From assembly GCF_027595985.1 (NCBI RefSeq), contig NC_073306.1:81889599-81953598 (forward strand): a stretch of DNA of 64,000 bases. The letters are read 5' to 3'. Shown here in pieces: positions 54,801 through 64,000 of the stretch. Source of the stretch: Sorex araneus (lineage: Eukaryota > Chordata > Mammalia > Eulipotyphla > Soricidae). Positions within the stretch are counted from its first letter, which is position 1. Each line of letters starts with the position of its first letter. The notes under the pieces are model-generated. The model searched no databases, was not told the origin of the DNA, and saw only the letters and a program-made list of their open reading frames with translations. Position numbers and translations under genes: made by a program.

Positions 54801-57800
54801 ACTGAATCCTATTAGAGCAGGCTATTTGATTCTATGATGGATTGTTGAATCCCATATTCTAGTATTGTGCATCTATTTTCATTAAAGAGATTGGTGTACA
54901 GGAGTGATTCTCAGTGTGGGACACTTTGCTTAATGGATGGAGCTTTGGAAAGCCAGGAAAAATGGCTCAGTGGCTAAAGTACTTGTTTTGTGAGGCCCAG
55001 ATTTAGTCCATTGTGGTCCCCAAACCATAAAAATATGCAGTAGCATTTCAAAGGAATGGTTTAATTTTTCTTCTAAAAAGAGATGGTAAGCCAAGTAAGT
55101 TAGAGAACCTCTGGTGCACAGATTCATTTTTGTGTGTGATATCCTTGTCTTTTTCAGAAAGAAGTTAATATTGGTTTCACAGAATTTATCTTAAAGTTTT
55201 TTTCTCTTTCAAATTTTGAGGATGGTGAATTCTTTGAAAGAAGAATTCTCTATCTCTATTTTGTTTTTTTGGTGGGGGTGGGTGGGTATTTGGTCACATC
55301 TGGAGATACTCAGAAGTTACTCCTGGCTCTGTACTCCTGGTGGTATTCTGGGGACCATATTGGTTGCCAGGGATCAAACCCAGGTCAGCCTCATGCAATG
55401 CAAGCATCCTATCTGCTATCCTCTCTCACTAGTTTCTCTAGTAAGCCTTTTGATTATGCACTTTTGTTTTCTTGAGGGGTTTTTGATTACTGTTTTACAT
55501 GATCAATCTGTTTAAGATTTTCTACTAATTCAGTCTTTGTTGTATATTGCTAAGAATTTATTAATTTCTTGTTAATATGTTCACAGTATTTTATGTTCCT
55601 TACAACTTTTTTTCAGTTCTGATTTGTGTTTTTTATCTCTTTGTAGTATGACTAAAGTATGACTTTGTTCATATTTATAAAGAGCTGGTTCTTCATTTCA
55701 TTGATCTTTTGAGTGATCTTTTTGTCTTTGTTTCACTTCTGTTCTCATGTTTTTTTCTCCTGACTTGTGTGTATTTTTTTCTTTTCTTCCTAGCTCCTGT
55801 AGGTATAAACTTAGATTTTTGTATTTTTTTCATACTTATCGTTTTCTTAGTAGGTCTGTAATGTTATAAACTTCCCTTTTAATATGGCTTGGCCACATCC
55901 CATAAGTTCTGATAAGTCAATTGTTCATTTTTGCCTGTAGGTGTTTTGACTTCACCTTTGATTTTTCTCGTAGACTTGTGATTTAGTAACATGTTTTTTC
56001 CCACAGATTTGCAGTTTTTCCATTTGCAGTTTTGATTTAGTTTAATACCATTATTACCTGAAAAAAACACTTGACTTAATTTTGATCTTCATAAACTGAT
56101 AACTTTTTTCTCTTACAACACAGCTATCCTTAAGACTGTTCTGTGAACCAACCACATTTTACTTGGTGTTCCCTTCTGTTTCTGAGCTGCCTTTTCCCCT
56201 AGCATGTGAGGCCGGCTTCCAAGCCATGGAGCCAACCTGGTACTTATTTTTACTATTCTTGGGTGTTAGCCTCCTATTCTGTTATTTTATATTCCACAGA
56301 TGAGCGCAATCTTTCTATGTCGGTCTCTCTCTTTTTGACTCATTTCACTTAGCATGATACTTTCCATGTTGATCCACTTCATTAAAAAAAAAAAGATAAT
56401 AAAATGTTGAGAGCTAGGAAAAAAAAAGATGTTCTGTGAATATTTGAAAAGAATAAGTATTCTGTTGGTCTGAGGTGGATTGCTTGAACTTATCTAATTT
56501 GAATAGCGACTCTTGCCTTTACATTTTTTCCAGGGGTGGAGAGGTAGCTCAGTGGAATGAGTGCATGCTGGAGGTCAGGGTTTGGTCCATGGCATGCATG
56601 GTTCCCTCAGCACTGCTTGGAGAAAACACCGAGGGGTGTGTCCCAAAATAAAATATTTTCCAGTGGCTTCAGATACTATTTTCTATCCCTTTTTATCTGT
56701 TTGTAGTTTGAGTCTTTTGTGAGCAGCATCCTTAGGTTTTTTTTTCCTTTTTAATCCATTCCACCATTCTATATCTTTTGACTGGTGTTATTTAAATCAA
56801 TTGATTCATTTCAGTAAATCCAATGGAAAATTTAGTCTTTTGTTAATTACTGGTAGGTATGTATTACTTACTGACATTTTGTTTGTAGCCCATGTTCCTT
56901 TGATTTGTAGTTAAATGACTTTTATCTACTACTGGTCTTTGCATGTAGTTACCATGAGACTAACATATGTAACCATGTCATAATCTATTTTGAGTTGATA
57001 AGTTTACATGCATTCAAAAATCATGGTTTACTTCCCCTTCATCTATTTGTCATTTTACATTCAAATTTGTTAATAATTTTTATTAATATTATGTTTTACC
57101 CATATTTCTAGTTTGAATATTACCTTTAACATACATTTAACAGTGGAATTTTTACTTTTCTACGTTTTCTTGTTATTAGTTACTTTTCTTCTCAGCCTAA
57201 TTAAATCCCTTTAACAATCCTGGTAAAGACTGTTGCTTGTTGTAAATTCCTTTACTTTGGAAAATCCTTTCTCTAATTCTGAATAACTCTGCCAGGTATT
57301 CTTTTTTTTTTTTTTTTTTGCTTTTTGGGTCACACCCAGCAATGCACAGGGGTTACTCCTGGCTCTGTGCTCAGGAATTACTCCTGGCGGTGCTCAGGGG
57401 ACCATATGGGATGCTGGGAATCAAACCCGGGTCGGCTGTGTGCAAGGCAAACGCCCTACCCGCTGTGCTATCGCTCCAGCCCCCTCTGCCAGGTATTCTT
57501 GGTTGGAAATATTTTCCTGTGAGTACATCATACCATTCTTTCTTGCTGACAGTTATATTTGTTTTGGGACACAATAGGCATCCGAAGCATGTGCTCAGCC
57601 TATTCAAATATCTCTCTTGCCCCTTCCCTGAGCTGCATGAGCATTCCTTTACACAGCCAGATTTGCTGCTGCTGCTGCTTTTGAGAGTCTCTTCTCTAAC
57701 TTTTTGTTTTCTATTGGGTGGTGCTGGCCACTGTAAGGCAAGCACCCTACTCACTGTACTGTTTCTCTGGCCCTCCTTTATTCCTCTGAATTCATCTTAC

Positions 57801-60800
57801 TTGAAACTTTTCATATTGTATCTAGATATCTGTTCGCTTCCCATGTTAGTAAAAGTTTTGTTTTGTTTTGTTTTGTTCACATTGGGCAATGCTTAGGAGA
57901 TCATAATGGGTTTCGGGGGATGGAACCCGGGTGATCAGCCACATGCAGGGCAAGTCCCTCCCTACCCCCTGTACTATCACTCCAGCCTTAGGTTAGTAAC
58001 GTTTTTAAGCTCCCTTTTTTTCTCATTCTGGGCTCCGACCCCATGGTGCAAAAGCCAGTCTGCTTGGTGTTATTCCATAAGCCATTTGCTAATTTTTTTT
58101 CTTCATTACATAAATTCCACTGTCCTCTAGAAACAGAAACACTGTTTCTTAGCCTTTTCTTCCAACCATGGCAACCCTTCCACTTACATAATTTTCACTC
58201 GTGGCCTCCAATTGAGAAACACTGTTCTTTTGCTCCCTCCTGTTTGCTATTGGATTTAGTTCATTTTCAGCTCTGTGATTTCTGTTTGATATTTTCATTT
58301 TCTATATCTGTTGAAATTCTCATTCATTTTTCTTCCAAGATTAGTGAGCATCTTTATGACCTTTATTCTGAATGTTTAATCAGGTAGATTGCTTCATTTT
58401 ACTAGGGTGCTTTTCTGAGACTTTTTGGTTGAATTTTCATTTGGGGCATTTTCCTCTATTTCCTTGATTCTGTTTCAGTGTGTGAGGAGAAATTCTAAAA
58501 TTATTCAAGCTTGCTCTGTCTCTCAGACTTTTCAATGTGATTGTCTAAGTAGCCTTATTTTTCTGTTCTTTGAGGGTACGCATAGGTATTTCAGTGTCTC
58601 AAAGGGAGGGATCTTAGCACTTAGCTTCAGGTTGATAAGAGTCTAGCTTCCAAAGTATACAAATATGGGGCTGGAGTGATAGCACAGTGGGTAGGACGTT
58701 TGCCTTGCACGCGGCTGACCCAGGTTTGATTCCCAGCATCCCATATGGTCCCCTGAGCACCTCCAGGAGTAATTCCTGAGTGCAGAGCCAGGAGTAACAT
58801 CGCCGGGTGTGACCCAAAAATAAAAAATACATATTTATAAAGTAATATATTAGGGTCTCCTAAATAGAAGCCCTATTCATTGATTTTTCAGAGTCAAATG
58901 TCTTGAGGGTCTATCCCTCTGGTCAAGTCTTCATGGGGGGAGGGTGCCTCCTGTGGAATGTAGACTCTCCTCAAGAAGTCTCAGGTCTGTGAAATCCCTT
59001 TTAAATTGTGGGCCTCTATTCTAGGGGTGGGCATTTTGGTAGAATTGCATCTCAGCTAGCTTTCAAGTCTTTTACAGAGGGAAATGAACAGCATTTTACT
59101 GTCAATTCAGTGTTTCCCTGGGAAAGGATGATTCTAGAATCTTTCTGCATCGCCATTTTGGACTTCATTCCTTTAGCTGACATCCCAGACAACTTGTGCT
59201 GGTCTCTCACTTAGGAGTGAGTTTACATTTCTCTAGTGCTTAATGCTTGGAATATCTTTTGTAGTTGCTCATACCTTTTCTCTGGTAAAGTGTTCTTTTG
59301 GAGGAGGGGTGCGGAGCACACCTGGCGGTGCTCAGTGCCATCCATATGGGATGCCAGAGGTAGAACCCAGGTCCGCTGCAAGGCAAGCGTCCTACCTTCT
59401 GTATTATCAGTCTGGCCCCCATGATGTTTTATTCAAATCGTATCTGTCTTAAAGAGTTGTAAAAAGATTTAAATGTTTAGGGTTTAGCAAATATTTTCTG
59501 CTATGGTTCAGGCTTTTTGTATCCTAAGAAATTTTTGCGTGAGCCAAGGGCACAAAGAATTTCTCCTGTTTTCTTTTTGGGCCATACCTGATAGTGCTTA
59601 GGGATTGAGCCCAGGTTGCCCTATGCAAGGCAAGTGCGTTACTTGCTCTGGCCCCCCTCCCCATGATATTTTATATGAATTTTTTACATATCAGTTCTTC
59701 CATTTTGAGTCAGTGATCCACCTTATCAATAGAACCAGCTGCATCTGTTGAAAGACTAATGAGTTACTTTCATTTGTCATTAATCAATTACACATAATGG
59801 GTCTGTTTCTTCTCCATTCCTTTTCTTAATTTAAGTCCTTTAAGGTCAGGAAGCTCAGTCGAGTCTAGCTACAGGTTTCCACCTCTCTGATCAGAAGTCA
59901 GTTATGTGGCTATCATTATTGATTACTGCTTGAGTGGTTTGCTTTGTCATTAAAGCACCTACTTCACAAGAGTTTGCTTCTAGCAAGGACAATGAAAAAC
60001 TCAATCTGTCCCTGCATGTGGTGCCATTATTTTTGACTGCTAACAAAGGCCAGAGAGGAACCGCCAATCAGTCAGTCCCTACTCTGGGCATCTCTTGGTA
60101 AGCTAATCTCTGTCTTTACCAGATTCACAGACAAGTTTTTATATAAAATGGGTCAACTGAGAAATGCTATCAGATACCTTTCTTTAAAGCACACTTTTCT
60201 CAAGGCCCCACCCTAAAACAGTGGCTTGAACTATAGCCAATGAATTCTGTTTATCAGCTTTGTATAAGGAGGCACTCCACCAATCCTGAAAACATTTCCT
60301 AGAAAAGGTGAAACAGGCTCCCACACCTCCCACAGACACAATACAAATTATTCATTCCAAATTCTGAAGCAATAATTTACAGGGTGAAATAGATATCTTC
60401 CTTTCCATATGCTTTTTTGTTTTTTTTTGGGGGGGTCACACCCAGTGATGCTCAGGGGTTACTTCTGGCTCCATGCTCAGGAATTACTCCTGACAGTGAT
60501 CCAGGGACCATATGGGATGCCTGAGATCAAATCCGCATCACCCGCATGCAAGGCAAAGCCCCTACCTGTTGTACTATTGCTCTGGCCCCTCCATATGCTT
60601 CTTAACCTTCGGGATCAAACTGGGGACAGTCATTCTTTCTACTCTTCGTACCTTATCTTTTGGCCTCCACTCCTCCAGTTTTCCTCTGCACAGATGCAGG
60701 TGAAAAACAAAGTGGGCCCTTGAGTCATTAGGAAATAATAAATTTCCCCTTGATCTTTTTCTCAGAGAGGGCGTCACTGCTTTTCCATTCCTTCCTCACA

Positions 60801-62921
60801 GTAAGTGCAGCTGACGGAGAACCACTCTTACCTTCCAGGATCCGCTCAGCGTTCCTCCGGTAACTCTCCACGGCCTCTGCCATGTATCGGGCTGTTGCCA
60901 AGTGGTTCCACAGAATGTCACAGCTTTCGTCATTTTTCTCCCACATGTCAGTTCCTTCGAACATGACACCCTGGCGCTCCATTAAGGTCACAAGGGGCAT
61001 CAATAGTGGGACTGATACATTGTTTGGCGGAATGCATGCAGTCTCTGAAAAATAAGAATAGACAAGTTTCCATATCATATTTTTTTCCAAAGTTAAGCAC
61101 AGAATGAAGTATGGTGGTAGCCATGTGTATACTGTTTTAGCCACCACAGGTGTCTTCGACACAAGCCGTCCTCTCCTCGGAGAAAAGCCTGGATGGCCCC
61201 TTCCTGAGTACAGCCCATGAAGGCGCCCATCACCAACACAGGGCAGCCTTTACTCACCTCTACCTTCATGCAGGAGTTTGCTGAAAGGCTTCAGCTGTTT
61301 CTCATAGAGAATGGCTGTCTGAGTGTACTGGTGCCGCAGAGCTGTCCAGGTTTTCTCTAACCTTGTGATCTGGAAGAAAGAAAGGTTTTTGTGAAAGGAG
61401 CATTCAGGGAAATTAAATCCCTAGTCTAATCCTATCTTGCTCTTCCCAACGACATCAGTTATGTTTGTGTGTTTATCTATACCTTTACAGGAAAAAAAAT
61501 CTTGTTTTAAATATTTTCTTATTACTAAATACCAAGACTTAAAAAGTGTTTAGATATTTGAAACCAGAGGACAAATTTCCATGAGTGAAAAAAATGACCG
61601 GATCGAAGAGTACACTGACTTTTGGTAGGCATCGCCTCTATATCCTATCCTCAGTGAACTTTATACTCAAGGATATGGAAATGTCATGCAAAGTACTCTG
61701 TTACTTATAAGTAATGGTGACAAAGATACTGCCCAGACCACATGATACTATCTTTTATTCCTTCTCATTTCTCTTAGAACAGTTCAGTTAGCACCAAGAT
61801 ATGCTGTCACTGTGCCTGGGGAGAAATGCTTATTTTCTACACGAATGAGGCAAGAAGTCCCAACTTTGTCTGTTATTTAAAGGATTCCAGGGCTGGAGTG
61901 ATAGCACAGCGGGTAGGGCGTTTGCCTTGCACGCGGCCGACCCGGGTTCAAATCCCAGCATCCCATATGGTCCCCTGAGCACCGCCAGGAGTAATTCCTG
62001 AGTGCAGAACCAGGAGTAACCCCTGTGCATCGCCAGGTGTGACCCCCAAAAAAAAAAAAGGATTCCATTTGATTCTCAGAAGTGCTCCCACAGAATAGAA
62101 CCTTTCCTACTTTCAGAAACTCTGGGCTGGAGGCTTCCTGCACAGCTTACACTGTTGGTTAAGTCCTTGAGACCATAGTGGATTTTGGATAAGAGCAAAT
62201 AATATGACATAACAGGAAAGTCTGTTACTACAAAAGTCATCCAAAATGCAGCCAGCTAAGCTGAGTGTGCACTCTGCCTCGGGGACCGTAACTGCAAACA
62301 ACAGCCGCCCTGCTGGTGTCCACAAACCTGAGGGTTGTATGGGCTGATCTAAGGGACCTAGGGGGCAGTTCTTTGCAATGGGCATTCATATGTGTTCTCA
62401 TGCTGCCTCCATACACAAGTGGATGCCTTTGGAAAGTCCCAGGGCACAGTGGCCACGTCATCATGTCCATCCACAACAACCTTTAGAACAAGGAGCATGT
62501 GATAGGGGCTTTACCAAGGTTCATTCAGACGAGTGTTGAGATACTGTGGCTCATCACAAATGGCTATGGAGTCACATAGATCCCTGACTGTGGGCCTCTG
62601 GACAAACGGTGGCTGCTTACAGCCTCAGAGCTGCACCCAGTCAAAGCTATATTCACTGATTGAGCTTACCTTTCAAGATGGACTAACGTGACCAGTGACT
62701 TGGTAAGCATGGACTGTCTGCAGCCACACAGGAGACAGTGGGGGTTTACCTGTGGCATCTCCAGGGCTTTCATCACAGCCGAGAAGGAGTAGAGGTCCCC
62801 CATGGAGTCCTTCAGCTCCACTGCCACCTGGATGATCCTGTCAAGGGTGGCTACACGTTCCTCCAGTGTGCCCGTGCAGCCCAGGACATCCACCGCGATG
62901 CCAATGGCCATGGTGTGGTGT
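51666..62921 (-). CDS. BCAR3: BCAR3, last four coding exons (Cas-binding Cdc25-like domain)
   Basis: Joined on the minus strand: 62921-62750, 61369-61258, 61044-60832, 51844-51666. Frame is continuous across GT-AG introns. The product is the C-terminal part of the NSP-family adaptor BCAR3 (SH2 plus Cdc25-homology domain). That domain is catalytically inactive as a GEF and binds the FAT-like C-terminus of p130Cas, promoting adhesion and motility signalling. Visible motifs: HHTMAIGIAVDVLGCTGTLE, LKDSMGDLYSFSAVMKALEM, RLEKTWTALRHQYTQTAILY, PPNNVSVPLLMPLVTLMERQ and the C-terminus LSRKLEPPPVKQAEL. Upstream exons lie right of the window. SH2D3A and SH2D3C are family alternatives, but the C-terminus and position next to FNBP1L favour BCAR3. 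Confidence 0.94.
52016..52095 (+). mobile_element. Third tRNA-derived SINE type
   Basis: CAGGGATGTGGCTTGGCAGT ... GGGTTCAGTCTCTGACACC, close to the copy at 127; no long body. Confidence 0.65.
52203..52358 (+). mobile_element. SOR-like SINE
   Basis: GGGGCCAGAGTAATAGTACA; internal gaps near the B box; about 20-nt A tail. Confidence 0.88.
52478..52655 (-). mobile_element. SOR-like SINE, full length
   Basis: Duplication AAAAGTCAACT at 52467-52477 and 52656-52666. Confidence 0.93.
53368..53537 (+). mobile_element. SOR-like SINE nested in old L1
   Basis: GGGACTGGAGTACAGTGGGG to GAGTGTGGCCCAAAAAG; antisense L1 wording resumes after it. Confidence 0.88.
53836..54075 (-). mobile_element. Poly-A-less SINE, head truncated
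   Basis: Antisense copy in old L1. The plus strand starts TAGCACCGTAGCACTGTTTC, the complement of the octamer-repeat end, and finishes in the B-box region. Confidence 0.82.
54080..54178 (-). mobile_element. SINE remnant
   Basis: GCTGGGCCACACCATCGG to GAGCCATCTGCCTGGTTC. Confidence 0.5.
54634..54676 (+). repeat. Fragment of the poly-A-less SINE body
   Basis: CCTGGCAAGCTACCTGTGGC followed by ATATTCGATATGCCAAAA; only the middle of the body remains. Confidence 0.65.
54950..55040 (+). mobile_element. tRNA-derived SINE remnant
   Basis: AAATGGCTCAGTGGCTAAAG resembles an A box; the B box region (AGATTTAGTCC) is decayed. Confidence 0.45.
55262..55434 (-). mobile_element. SOR-like SINE, old
   Basis: GGTCACATCTGGAGATACTC to ATCCTCTCTCACTAG. 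Confidence 0.75.
56148..56429 (-). mobile_element. Inverted short L1 piece with a plus-strand A tail
   Basis: Antisense L1 ORF2-end/3' UTR sequence (homologous to 17825-18040) is followed on the plus strand by CATTAAAAAAAAAAA and a further A run. The block is bracketed by TGTTCTGTGAA at 56137-56147 and 56430-56440. A poly-A on the strand opposite to the L1 coding sense indicates an inversion at insertion. Confidence 0.78.
56533..56655 (+). mobile_element. tRNA-derived SINE
   Basis: GAGGTAGCTCAGTGGAATG and GGGTTTGGTCC boxes, followed by GTTCCCTCAGCACTGC and an A-rich end. Confidence 0.6.
57304..57483 (-). mobile_element. SOR-like SINE, full length
   Basis: 17-bp duplication CTCTGCCAGGTATTCTT at 57287-57303 and 57484-57500; the duplicated target is old L1. 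Confidence 0.95.
57715..57990 (-). mobile_element. Two SINE remnants
   Basis: 57715-57775 is a head fragment (GCAAGCACCCTACTCACTGT). 57857-57990 follows a (TTTTG)n run with GGGCAATGCTTAGG and CTATCACTCCAGCC. Confidence 0.65.
58666..58826 (+). mobile_element. SOR-like SINE
   Basis: GGGGCTGGAGTGATAGCACA with intact A box; about 10 nt missing before the 3' end (AGTAACATCGCCGGG). Confidence 0.92.
59298..59422 (-). mobile_element. SOR-like SINE, body shortened
   Basis: GCACACCTGGCGGTGCTCAG to TATTATCAGTCTGGCCCC. Confidence 0.75.
59567..59662 (-). mobile_element. SOR-like SINE remnant
   Basis: CTTTTTGGGCCATACCTGAT to TTACTTGCTCTGGCCCC. Confidence 0.7.
59663..60403. other. BCAR3 intron, nothing recognised
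   Basis: Less AT-rich than the L1 to its left, no coding frame or repeat recognised. Confidence 0.5.
60415..60589 (-). mobile_element. SOR-like SINE, full length
   Basis: Duplication TCCATATGCTT at 60404-60414 and 60590-60600. Confidence 0.92.
60832..61044 (-). CDS. BCAR3: BCAR3 exon, Cdc25-like domain
   Basis: Acceptor tttcag, donor gtaaga, 213 nt: TACIPPNNVSVPLLMPLVTL then FEGTDMWEKNDESCDILWNH and YRRNAERILE. The following intron is about 9 kb and filled by old L1 sequence. Confidence 0.94.
61258..61369 (-). CDS. BCAR3: BCAR3 exon, Cdc25-like domain
   Basis: Acceptor cttccag, donor gtgagt, 37 codons plus 1 nt: ITRLEKTWTALRHQYTQTAI to KLLHEGR. The split Glu codon G|AG is completed by the next exon. 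Confidence 0.94.
61890..62056 (+). mobile_element. SOR-like SINE, full length, in a BCAR3 intron
   Basis: Duplication AAAGGATTCCA at 61879-61889 and 62057-62067; intact A box (TAGCACAGCGGG). Confidence 0.94.
62750..62921 (-). CDS. BCAR3: BCAR3 exon, Cdc25-like domain
   Basis: Acceptor tactcag, donor gtaaac on the minus strand. One base completes the previous codon, then 57 codons from HHTMAIGIAV to KALEMPQ. Confidence 0.94.
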
Positions 62922-63072
62922 CTGAGTAGGAGGAGACGGACAGTCAGGCTGGGACCATTTGCTGGAAGCTGAGACAGTTTGGGTGCAAATAGACCACCCC
63001 ACACCAGGCTGGCTAACTCAGGGCCTGAGGAGACCCCCAGGGTGTACTCTGCAGGGTCCAAATGCCAGAAGC

Positions 63073-63256
63073 AGGTTGGAGCGGTAGCACAGCTGGTAGG
63101 GTGTTTGCCTTGCATGCGGCCGATCCGGGTTCGATTCTCAGCATCCCATAAGGTCCCCTGAGCACCGCCAGGAGTAATTGCTGAGTGCAGAGCCAGGAGT
63201 AAGCCCTGTGCATTGCCGGCTATGACCCAAAAAGCAACAACAACAACAACAACAAA
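63073..63256 (+). mobile_element. SOR-like SINE with (CAA)n tail
   Basis: Duplication GCCAGAAGC at 63064-63072 and 63257-63265; the tail is a run of CAA triplets. Confidence 0.92.
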
Positions 63257-63664
63257 GCCAGAAGCCCCAGAAGCTCAGAGCCCCTATCTGCTACAGGGAA
63301 AGGTACCCACAGACATTCCTAACACTCACAAGGGAATTTCTCAGTTTCCCTTCAGCAGCTGCTGAGTGGCATCTCATTTTACTTGCCACCGTTCTGCGGT
63401 TTCCCAGAGCTCCCCTTAAGACAGCAGGAGCTTACACTTTCCTCAAGACCAGAAATTCTGTCCAGGCCTTGGGCTCACAGGAGACTGAGAAACGGCTGAT
63501 GAAATCCCTAACCTAAAGGCTCTTGAACAGACCAACTGCACCTTAGCAGCACAAAGACCCAATTCTCCTATAAAAACCCAACGCAAGGAGCCTAACTCAG
63601 TTGTAAGCAAAGTCCCTCCCTTTAGGGGTTACTTCCTTTCTCTTCTACTTTTCCATAAAGCTTT

Positions 63665-64000
63665 TATTTATTTTAAAATTTTTTATTTTTCAATTTTATT
63701 TTATATAGCCCAGGAGTTTGTTTTTAAACAAACTCCTCTCATGCCATGAATTCAGAGGCAGTGCGAGCAACTCGGGCTCCTTCCCACTGGTTCTCAGAGT
63801 GAGCTTCTCTGGTGGAGCAGCGGGGAGCTTCAGTTGAATGCAAGTCCCTTTCTCTTTGGCTTCCTTCTTTCTCTGATCCTTTTCCTTCACCCATTTCAGG
63901 AAGCTGTCTCGACGCTCAGAGTGCTTAGTATACTCGATACGAACATTAATTCCCTGGGCAAGAATCTTGCCCTTGACATGTTTGTTTACGACATCGCCAG
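63665..64000 (-). pseudogene. RPL21: RPL21 processed pseudogene, cut by the window edge
   Basis: The minus strand reads [20 protein letters not shown], then [20 protein letters not shown] and SGKEPELL, clearly ribosomal protein L21, without introns. Near the end an indel shifts the frame so that the original EFMA-stop is read as LNSWHE and translation runs on to 63696. Compensating small indels occur around the APPEKL segment. An A-rich stretch follows on the minus strand (63710 down to 63660). It sits in a BCAR3 intron in the same orientation. Confidence 0.88.

Larger units (their letters stand above)
52680..59230 (-). mobile_element. Old, nested L1 filling the last BCAR3 intron
   Basis: Plus-strand wording is antisense L1 along its length: 3' ORF2 (GAACATTTGGATTAGTTCCT), mid ORF2 (TTGCATATGTTGAATCATC, AGGACTGAATCC), ORF1/intergenic (CTGCCAGGTATTCTTGGTTG) and a 5' end with CGCCATTTTGGACTTC near 59150. 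It is interrupted by SINEs and by the insertion at 56148-56429. No open ORF remains. It may be more than one insertion. Confidence 0.65.

Noticed and set aside
57318-57896. 192-codon open frame on the plus strand
   Set aside because: The first 60 codons are an antisense SINE and the rest antisense old L1; no conserved protein.
63696-63890. Small basic protein on the minus strand
   Set aside because: It is the frameshifted end of an RPL21 processed pseudogene.

Overview
This window is mammalian nuclear DNA, most likely from a shrew (Sorex or a close relative). It carries several dozen copies of a tRNA-derived SINE with intact A-box (TAGCACAGCGGG) and B-box (GGTTCGATTCC) motifs. The SINE body and its 'GTGTGACCCAAAAAGC' 3' end match what I recognise as the shrew SOR family. 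The organism call is recognition from memory, not a database search.

Two protein-coding genes converge tail to tail. Positions 1 to about 40.7 kb hold the 3' half of FNBP1L (Toca-1) on the + strand. Visible exons cover the end of the F-BAR domain, the linker, the HR1 (Cdc42-binding) coiled coil and the SH3 domain. A 159-nt cassette exon and a 15-nt microexon lie between F-BAR and HR1. At the 3' end either a long coding exon (C-terminus VTYI) or splicing into a downstream exon (C-terminus KGS) is possible. The window starts inside an FNBP1L intron. From about 51.2 kb to the right edge lies the 3' end of BCAR3 on the - strand, with four terminal coding exons at 62.9-62.7, 61.4-61.3, 61.0-60.8 and 51.8-51.7 kb. 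Their product is the C-terminal Cdc25-like domain of this NSP-family adaptor. The FNBP1L/BCAR3 neighbourhood matches human chromosome 1p22. FNBP1L links Cdc42 and membrane curvature to N-WASP/actin, and BCAR3 links Cas proteins to motility signalling. They are neighbours, not an operon.

The roughly 10.5 kb intergenic stretch (40.7-51.2 kb) is almost wholly retrotransposon-derived. It holds SINEs, a U6 snRNA retropseudogene, a U6-L1 chimera with a 17-bp target-site duplication, and two copies of an ORF-less retroposon with an L1-like 3' end (42,998-43,959 and 47,206-48,399). I do not recognise that retroposon. Introns hold old L1 sequence (14.8-17.4 kb; 52.7-59.2 kb), a younger L1 lacking its reverse-transcriptase region (17.4-21 kb), and a short inverted L1 insertion at 56.1-56.4 kb. 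A second SINE type shares the SOR-like head but has another body and no poly-A tail. An RPL21 processed pseudogene lies at the right edge.

No bacterial-type operon, CRISPR array or phage system is present. Many of the longer open frames are SINE or L1 read-through. The candidates for undescribed biology are the ORF-less retroposon family, the poly-A-less SINE and the U6-L1 chimera.
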